NCBI RefSeq assembly: GCF_000647975.1
Contig: NZ_JFKE01000004.1
Location: forward strand, 186,001-250,000
Direction: 5' to 3'
Origin: Actibacterium mucosum KCTC 23349
GTDB lineage: Bacteria > Pseudomonadota > Alphaproteobacteria > Rhodobacterales > Rhodobacteraceae
Length of the DNA: 64,000 nt
Position 1 is the stretch's first letter. Every line of letters begins with the position of its first letter. The position numbers were made by a program, and so were the translations under genes. Below, one piece after another: positions 1-8,500 of the stretch. The notes below the pieces were generated by a model. The model saw only the letters and a program-made list of their open reading frames with translations. It ran no database searches and was not told where the DNA came from.

Positions 1-2531
1 TCGGTAAACCGCACCCGCCCCGACCATTGCGCCGCCGTCAGCTTGCGGATGTCGTCGCCCGCATCGCCAAAGGGCTCGGTCGACAGGCAGGAATAGCACG
101 GCATCGACGGCGCGCTGATGGCCATATCCGCCATGAACCCCTCCAGCCGCTTCGTGAACTCGGCAAAGGCGGGCGAGTGATAGGCCCGTTCAAACGGCAA
201 CGCCTCGCCGAACCCACCCAGCTCGCCGGCCAGTTTCTCGGCCCAGTCGCGCGCCGCGGGCGAGAACGCAGCGATCACTTTTTGATTGGGGCAATTGTCC
301 ATCGCCAGATAGACATCGTCGCGCCCGGCCAGTGCCGCGTCCAGCTTGGCATTGTCCACCGCGCCAATGGCAATCAGCGCGCCTTCGGCGATCACGCCCT
401 CGGCCGACATCTGTTCATAAGCGTCGTTCAGCGCCCGCATCTCGGCCTGCAATTGCGCGGGGTCCTCGCGGCTGGTCACGCCCGCGGCATAAAGCGCCGA
501 GTATTCGCCGGTGGAATGGCCAACCACCATATCCGCGCGCAGGCCGATCTTGTCATAAAGCGCCGCAACCGATTGATTTGCCGCAAAAATCGCCTCGGGC
601 CCAATATCCATGCGCCACAGGCCCTCACCCTCGGCGGCGACGTAAGAGGGCGGGTAAATCACCTGGCTGGGCTTCAGCGCGCGCGGATGCCCGGCAAAAG
701 CGCCATCCACCAGATCAAACCAGCCGCGCATTTCCGGGTGATGCAACATCACCTCGCGCAGCATGCCGATATGCTGGCTGCCCTCACCGGGGAACATGAA
801 GGCCACCTTGCCTTCCCGCGCCAAAGGGGCCGAGGTCAGATAGGCCCCCTTACGGTCCTTCAGCTTCTTCTTGCCCGCGCCAATGCGATCGGCAATTTTT
901 TGCAACTTGGCGGTGGCCTCGCCCTTGTCGGCGGCCACCACACCGGCCCGCCAGTCGCCATCGCCGCTTTGCGCGTTCACCTGGCGCGCCAGCGCGGCCA
1001 GCGTCACCTCGGGCGCGGCCAGCGTGTCAACCACCTGCGCGATCTTGGCAACCAGCGCCGGGCCATCGGCGGCGTCCAGCACCACAACCTCGGAACTGCG
1101 CGTCAGCTGCGGCGCGGGTTGCGGCGCACCGGTATATTCCTCCATCACCGCATGCGCGTTGATGCCGCCAAAGCCAAAGGCGTTCACCCCGGCGCGGCGC
1201 GGCGTTTCCTCGCCATGGATCCACGGGCGCGCCTCGGTGTTCAGGTAAAACGGCGTGTCCTCGATGCCCAGATCGGGGTTCGGCGTGTCCACCAGCGTCG
1301 GTGGCAACGTGCGGTGATAAAGCGCCATCGCCGTTTTGATCAGCCCGGCCGAGCCCGAGGCCGGGATGCAATGCCCGATCATCGACTTGACCGCGCCCAG
1401 CGCCACCTCGGGCTCCTCGGACGCGCGGCCGCCAAACTGGCCTGCCAGCGCCTCAACCTCGGTCGCATCGCCCACCGATGTCGCGGTGCCATGCGCCTCG
1501 ATCAACCCCACCGATTTGGGGTCGAGGCCGCTTTGCTGATACGCGCGTTCCAGCGCCAGCGTTTCGCCTTCGATCCGGGGGGCCAGAATGCCCAGGCCCT
1601 TGCCGTCTGACGCCACGCCCACGCTGCGCATCAACGCATAGATCTTGTCACCCGCCGCTTCGGCATCCGACAGGCGTTTGATCGCCAGAATGCCAACGCC
1701 TTCGCCCAGCAAGGTGCCATCGGCCTCGGCCGAGAACGGTTTGATCGATCCTTGCTTGGACAGCGCCTCTAACTGGCAGAAAATCTGATAAATCGGCGCC
1801 GGGGTCGAGGCATGCACCCCCCCCACAATCGCCATATCGCACAGGCCCGACCGCAGGTCGGCCATGCCACGCTCCATCGCGATCAACGACGAGGCGCAAG
1901 CCGCATCAATAATGTAATTCGCGCCCTTAAAATCCAGCCGGTTCGAAATGCGCCCCGACACAAGGTTCGGCACCAGGGCCGGCGCAATCTCGGCGTTAAA
2001 GGGCGGCAGCGAGGCTTTAAGTTCCTTCTTCACCGCCGCCAGTTCCGCAGCCTCGGTATCGGGATGCAGTTTCTTCAGCACATCAAGAAACCGGTCGATC
2101 ATGATGCCGTGCTGCACAACGCTGGTGAAGCCGCGGTTGATATAGGTCCCCCGGCCCAGGATCACCGCCACCCGCTCGCCATCCACGGGGCGTGCATCAA
2201 ACTCGGCATCTTCCAGACAGCGCGCCGCCAGTTCCAGCGCCAAAAACTGGTCCGGCTCGCCGCCGTCAATCGCCGTCGGCATCACCCCGTGTTTCAGCGG
2301 GTCAAACGTGGCCAGATCGCGCAGGAACCCGCCCTTGGTGGTATAGACCCGGTCGTTCTCGCGGCTGTCGGGGTCAAGGAACAGATCGCCATGCCAATCG
2401 GCCGGCGCCTCGTCCACCGCATCCACCTTGTTCAGGATGTTCTGCCAGAACGACACCCGGTCAGGCGCCTGCGGAAAGATGCAATCCATGCCAATAATGG
2501 CGATGGGCTCGTTCAGATCGGGCATCGACAT
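1..2531 (-). CDS. Pfa/PKS-like beta-ketoacyl synthase-acyltransferase protein (3' end outside window)
   Basis: Second subunit of a Pfa-like iterative fatty acid/polyketide synthase. The reading frame is open from ATG 2531 to the window edge (843 codons), so the C-terminus is missing. Residues about 8-430 form a ketosynthase with active-site Cys about 212 in DAACASS and the two His motifs EAHGTATS and GHCIPASG. From about residue 590 an acyltransferase follows, with GEGSQHIGM, the nucleophile motif GHSTGE (Ser about 673) and the YHSP histidine motif. All catalytic residues seen are intact. It starts 12 nt after the stop of the large NPD-KS-AT-ACP-KR gene, so the two are co-transcribed. ATG 2525 is an alternative start. 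KS-AT order fits neither classical PfaB (AT) nor PfaC (KS-CLF-DH) alone; any DH or CLF domains would lie beyond the window. The product is unknown. Confidence 0.88.
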   Translation of the reverse strand, partial: MSMPDLNEPIAIIGMDCIFPQAPDRVSFWQNILNKVDAVDEAPADWHGDLFLDPDSRENDRVYTTKGGFLRDLATFDPLKHGVMPTAIDGGEPDQFLALELAARCLEDAEFDARPVDGERVAVILGRGTYINRGFTSVVQHGIMIDRFLDVLKKLHPDTEAAELAAVKKELKASLPPFNAEIAPALVPNLVSGRISNRLDFKGANYIIDAACASSLIAMERGMADLRSGLCDMAIVGGVHASTPAPIYQIFCQLEALSKQGSIKPFSAEADGTLLGEGVGILAIKRLSDAEAAGDKIYALMRSVGVASDGKGLGILAPRIEGETLALERAYQQSGLDPKSVGLIEAHGTATSVGDATEVEALAGQFGGRASEEPEVALGAVKSMIGHCIPASGSAGLIKTAMALYHRTLPPTLVDTPNPDLGIEDTPFYLNTEARPWIHGEETPRRAGVNAFGFGGINAHAVMEEYTGAPQPAPQLTRSSEVVVLDAADGPALVAKIAQVVDTLAAPEVTLAALARQVNAQSGDGDWRAGVVAADKGEATAKLQKIADRIGAGKKKLKDRKGAYLTSAPLAREGKVAFMFPGEGSQHIGMLREVMLHHPEMRGWFDLVDGAFAGHPRALKPSQVIYPPSYVAAEGEGLWRMDIGPEAIFAANQSVAALYDKIGLRADMVVGHSTGEYSALYAAGVTSREDPAQLQAEMRALNDAYEQMSAEGVIAEGALIAIGAVDNAKLDAALAGRDDVYLAMDNCPNQKVIAAFSPAARDWAEKLAGELGGFGEALPFERAYHSPAFAEFTKRLEGFMADMAISAPSMPCYSCLSTEPFGDAGDDIRKLTAAQWSGRVRFT

Positions 2532-2543
2532 TCTTGCCTTGCT

Positions 2544-5500
2544 TTATTCCGCGGCTTTGCGCGCCGGGGGTTTGCGATAGGTCTCCAGCAGGACGGTCAT
2601 ATCATCCTCCCACGGGCCGCGCCCCCACACCACTTCACTTTCTTCCGCCGCGCCGCGCGTCACTTCCAGCTCCAGCGCGCGGGTACCATGGGCGGGGTCA
2701 ATCGGCTCGATCTTCATGGCGTTGAACTGCGCCTTGATCTCGTCCGACACCATGCCGCCGCTGTCCCACGGGCCCCAGCTGATCGCGGTGACCGCGCCGG
2801 GCCATTCGGCGTTCAGCACGCGCGCCAGTTTCGACACCGTCTCGTTCGCCGCGCCATAATCGCCCTGCCCGCGATTGCCGAACCGGCCCGCTACCGAAGT
2901 AAAGAACACCAGGAATTTCAGGCTTTCGGGCCGCAGCACCTTCGACAGCACAAACGCGCTTTCGGTTTTCAGGCGCACCACGTTGTCAAAGCTGGTCAAT
3001 TCCTTGTCCAGGATCAGCTTATCCTCGATCACGCCGGCGCCGTGCAGCACCCCGTCGATGCGGCCATGGCGGGTATAGACATCCTCGACCACCGCGCCCA
3101 AGGCGCCCGGGTCGCGCACATCGCATTGCAGGTATTCCACCGCACTGCCCAGCGCCGCAATCTCGGCCATCGCCGCGCGGATTTCGCGCGCTTTGGTCAC
3201 GGCGCGGAACTCGGTCTCAATCGCCGCCGGGCTGACCTTTTTGCCCGCCGCCTGCGCCATCTTGATCAACGCGGCCTTCAGCGCATGCGGCGTGTCGGCG
3301 GCCGACAATTCCGCCGCCTCATCGCCTTCGGGCGCGGGTGACGAACCCAGCAGAACAAAGCGCGGCTGGCTGGCGGCGGCCATATGCTTGACGATCTTCG
3401 CGGTGATACCGCGCGCCCCGCCAGTCACCAGCACGACCGAGCTGCCATCCACCGGCAGACGTTCAGCCGCCGCCGCGTCGATGGCGCGTTTCTCGGCAAA
3501 CAGGCCGTATCGCGCATCGCCTTTCAGGCCAATCTCGACCAGCGGATCGCGCCGCGCCGCCTCGGCCAGCATGCCGTCCACCATCGCCTCGGGCGTGGCA
3601 TCGGTGGCAAAATCCACCGCGCGCACATGCGCCTGGTCCCATTCCTTGGACACGGTTTTCAACAGCCCCGGCGCACCGCCATCGGCCGGTGCAACCGGCA
3701 CCGTGCCTTCAAAGCCGAAGCCACCGCCAAGGCGCGTGGCGCACATCACCACCGCGTCGGCCCGGGTGCTGAGGCTGGGCCCCAGCGCCGACAGCAGGCC
3801 GTAAAGCGCGCGCAACGCCGTGTCGACCGACCCGCGCCAATCTTCCAACGTCATCTCGCTGACCGGTTTAACCACGCGCAGCGGAGCGCAATGGATCAAA
3901 CCCGCCGCGTTGCCTTTGATCTTGTCCACCGCCTGTCGCAGCGCCGCGTCATCCGACAGATTCACACCGCTCAGCACCAAAGGCGTGCCGCCCTTGGCCT
4001 CGACCGCCTTGGCGATGCCGGCGGCCACCCCGGCCTCGTCATCGGTCAGCACATAGGTCGCGCCCGGCGTCACCCATTCGGCGGGTTCGGGTATGGCGAC
4101 CTCTTGCGGGACCATTACGAACCGCGCGCCCCAGGCGTCGGCATCCACTTTCGGCGTATCGGTTTCGGCGACAACGGCCACTTGGGCCGCAACTGGCGCA
4201 GCGCCGCCAGTGAACTCCGCCGCGACCTCCATAAACTTCGCCACGATCCCGCGTACGGAACGCTCGCGACTAACCGGTCCCATCTTCTCGCGCGCGGCTT
4301 CGCCCGCATCGGGCAGAAGGTCGCCGCGCAAGGCACCGAGGATTTCAACCCGCTTGATCGAGTCGATGCCAAGATCGGCTTCGAGGTTCAGATCAAGGTC
4401 CAGCATGTCTTGCGGATAGCCGGTGCGGTCCGAGATCAGCGCCAACAGCGCCGCCGTCACGCTCGCCTCGTCCAGCGATGGGCCAGCCGCAGGTGCCGGC
4501 GCTGCCACGGGGGCCGACGCTGGCGCGGCGGCGGATGTGGTAAACTCTGCTGCAACCTCCATAAACTTGGCCACGATCCCGCGCACGGAACGTTCGCGAC
4601 TGACGGGGCCCATCTTCTCGCGCGCGGCTTCGCCCGCATCGGGCAGCAGATCGCCGCGCAGGGCGCCGAGGATCTCAACCCGCTTGATCGAGTCGATACC
4701 CAGATCGGCCTCGAGGTTCAGATCGAGGTCCAGCATGTCTTGCGGATAGCCTGTCCGGTCCGAGATCAGCGCCAAAAGCGCCGCCGTTACGGTTGCCTCG
4801 TCCAGCGATGGACCAGCAGCGGGCGTCGGCGCCGCCATGGGGGCCGCCGCTGGCGCGGCGCCGCCGGTGAACTCCGCCGCGACCTCCATAAACTTCGCCA
4901 CGATCCCGCGTACGGACCGCTCGCGGCTGACCGGCCCCATCTTCTCGCGCGCGGCTTCGCCCGCATCGGGCAGCAGATCGCCGCGTAGCGCGCCGAGGAT
5001 TTCCACCCGCTTGATCGAGTCGATGCCCAGATCGGCCTCGAGGTTCAGATCAAGGTCCAGCATGTCTTGCGGATAGCCGGTGCGGTCCGAGATCAGCGCC
5101 AACAGCGCCGCCGTCACGCTCGCCTCGTCCAGCGATGGGCCAGCCGCAGGCGCAGGCGCCGCCACGGGGGCCGCCGCTGGCGCGGCGGCGGGTGCGGCAA
5201 ACTCGGCCGCCACGTCCATGAATTTCGCCACGATCCCACGGACCGAGCGTTCACGGCTGACCGGACCCATCTTCTCGCGCGCGGCTTCGCCCGCATCGGG
5301 CAGCAGATCACCGCGCAAGGCACCGAGGATTTCCACCCGCTTGATCGAGTCGATGCCAAGATCGGCCTCGAGGTTCAGATCAAGGTCCAGCATGTCTTGC
5401 GGATAGCCGGTACGGTCCGAGATCAGTGCCAACAAGGCCGCCGTTACGGTTGCGTCGGTTAGAGTTGGACCAGCTGCGGGCGCGGGGGCCGCTGGTGCAG

Positions 5501-8500
5501 CCGGGGCCGCCGCAGGTTTCGGGGCCGCCGCTGCCGGAGCGGGCGGGGCAACGGGCGCAGGTGCTGCGGCCGGGGCGGGACGCGGCGCCGGGGCCGGCGT
5601 GGGCATGGCTGCCGCGGGTTGCGGCATCGTCGGCATGGCGGGCATCGCAGCCCCGCCGCCCAGCCATTGCATCATGATCGCCCGGTTGTTCTCCAGGAAA
5701 GAGGTCATCAGTTCCTGGTGGCGCTGCATCACCGCCTCGGCGCCCGTTCCCGTCACGGCGGGGGCCGTCCGCGCCGCCGGGGCTGCGGCAGGTTGCGGGG
5801 CCGCCATGGGGGCGGCGGGTGCGTTCACAGGGGTCGCAGGCGCAGTGGCAACGGGCGCAGCCGGGGCCGCAGGTTTGGGCGCATCGGTCACAGGTTTCGG
5901 ATCCTCTTCGATACGGGCGGCAAAACCGCGATGTTTCGGCGTGCCGTTGATCGGGCGCACATTGGCGGCATCCACTTTCCACAACATGGCGCGACGCGGG
6001 TCGTCGGCGGGTTTGATCGCCCAATTGGCAACGTCCAGATCGCCCTCGGACCGGCCGGCAAAAACTTGCGCCAGATCCAGCGGCAGACCAGCGGCCATCG
6101 CGCCACCCAGCAGGCTGAGCAGCTGTTGCGCACCCGCCCGGCCCTTCTTGTCGGATGGCAGGGCCAGATGCGGCTTGTCACCCAGAATGCGGCCCGTCAG
6201 GCCGGTCAGAACCGAGCCCGGCCCAACCTCGAGGAAAAGCCGCGCGCCGGCCTCGTGCATCGCCTCGATCGAGCCGACAAAATTCACCGGGCTGACCAGA
6301 TGTTCGCCCAATTGCGCCTGCATCGCCGCCCCGTCGCCGGGATAAGGCGCGGCGGTGGCGTTGCCGTAAACCGGCATGTCGGGCGCGGCCATCTCAACCT
6401 GCGACAGCTCGCCGGCCAGCAGGCTGCGCGCCGGGGCGACACAATCGGAATGGAAGCCGCAGGCCACCGGCAGCCGTTTGGCCGCAAACCCGGCCTCGGT
6501 CAGCATTTGCGATGCTTTTTCAATAGCTTCGGTTGGTCCGGCAATCACCGTCTGATCGGGCGCGTTGATATTGGCCAGCGTGACGTTACCCAGCCCCTCA
6601 ATCGCCTCGCGCACCGCCTCGGCCCCTGCGTTCACCGCCACCATGGCGCCCAGATCGTCGCCACCGGCGCTGATAATGGCCGAGCCGCGGGCATGGGCCA
6701 GGTGCAGCAGGGTCTGCGCGTCATAAGCGCCCGAGGCATAAAGCGCCGAGAACTCGCCAAAGCTGTGACCAGCCGCGGACCCGGCGCTCAGGCCAAAGCC
6801 GCGCAGCAGGTCCAGAACCGCGACAGAAACCGCGCCAATGGCCGGTTGCGCCACGTCGGTGCGTTTCAGCGCCTCAACCTGTTCGGCGCGCTCATCCTCA
6901 TCGAGCGTCGGGCGCGGATAGATCAGTTGCGACAGCGGCGCGGGCGTGCGGCCCGATAGCGCGGCCGAGGCATCCTCCAACGTCGTGCGCACCTTGGGGA
7001 AGGTCATGGCCAGATCGCCCGCCATGCCGGGATATTGCGAGCCCTGACCGGGGAAGAGGAACGCCACCTGTTCGGTGCTCAGCGGCGCTTCGGCCGAGAA
7101 GAAGGCGCCCATCGGATCGACGGTGCGCAGGGTCTCGTCGCCTGCGGCGATCGCATCGGCGGCGCGGGTCAGCCGGGTCGCGGCATCCTCAACCGAGGCG
7201 GCCACCAGCGCGAACCGCGCGCCCGCATCGGCCTTAAACGCCTTGGCCAGGCTGGCGGCAACGTCGCGCAGGGCAACCGCGCCCCCCGCATCGGTCAGCG
7301 CAGCAGCCCCGTTGCGGATATCGGCCAACAGCGCGTCTTTGTCAGCGGCCGAGAACAGCAACAGCTCATGCGTCCAGTTGCGGCGCAGCGGCTCCTGATG
7401 CTTGGGCAGATAGCCGCCATTATATTCCTCAAGCACCGCATGGAAATTGGTGCCGCCAAAGCCAAAGGCCGACACCCCGGCGCGGCGCGGCGTGCCCTCG
7501 GGCGCCATCCAGGGCCGCGTTTCGGTGGAGATATAGAACGGGCTTTCGGCGAAATTCGCGCCTTTATTCGGCACCTCGACATGCAGGGTCGAGGGCAGCA
7601 CCCGGTGGTGCAGCGCCATGGCCAGCTTGATCATGCCCGCACAGCCCGCAGCGGCCTTGGTGTGGCCGATCATCGACTTGACAGAGCCCACGCCGCAGAA
7701 CTGTTTTGCATCAGAATAGTCGGCGAAGGTCTTGGAAAGGCTGGTGATTTCGGTCCGGTCACCCACCGTGGTGCCGGTGCCATGCGCCTCGACCAGACCC
7801 ACGGTCGACGGTGACACGCCGGCGCGGGTATAGGCGCGCACAAGGGCCGATTCCTGCCCCTCGGGCCGGGGTGCGGTCAGCGACAGGTCACGCCCGTCGG
7901 AACTGCCGCCCACACCGCGCAGCACGGCATAGATACGGTCGCCATCGGCCTCGGCCTGATCCAGACGGCGCAGCACCATCATGGCCAGCCCCTCGGAAAT
8001 AGCGATGCCATCGGCGCTGTCGTCAAAGGTGCGGCACCGGCCGCGCGGGCTAAGCGCCTTGGTCTTGGAAAAGGCCAGGAAATCAAACGGGTTCTGGAAG
8101 CTGTCAGCGCCGCCGACAATCACCATGTCCGAGGTGCCATTCTCCAACTCGCGCGCGGCCATCATCACGGCGGCCAGCGACGAGCCACAGGCCGCATCGA
8201 CGGTAAAGTTCACCCCGCCCAGATCGAACCGGTTCGTCACCCGCCCCGCGATCACGTTCAGCAGGATGCCGGGAAAGCTGTCCTCGGTCCAGCCGGGCAG
8301 ACGTTCCTCAGCCGTTTCGTTCATGCCGCCGGCAATGGCCGGCATCGACGAACGCACCGCGTATTTCTGCCCCAGCGGGCCGGCACCACCGCCCACGCCG
8401 ATGATCACCGACGTCTTGCGACGCAGCTCGGGATCGGGGATGTGGCCATCCTTGAAGCCCGCGTTTTCCAGCGCCTGCCGCACGGTTTCCAGCGCCAGCA

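Noticed and set aside
27-4988. Long plus-strand open frames opposite the synthase genes (27-1610, 1812-3341, 3384-4988)
   Set aside because: They are antisense shadows of a high-GC gene: Arg/His/Gly-rich, no domain, no ribosome site, while the minus strand encodes full KS, AT, ACP and KR domains.
4090-5410. Regularly spaced repeats that could suggest a CRISPR array or satellite
   Set aside because: The 330-bp period is in frame and encodes four ACP domains; no short repeat-spacer structure is present.
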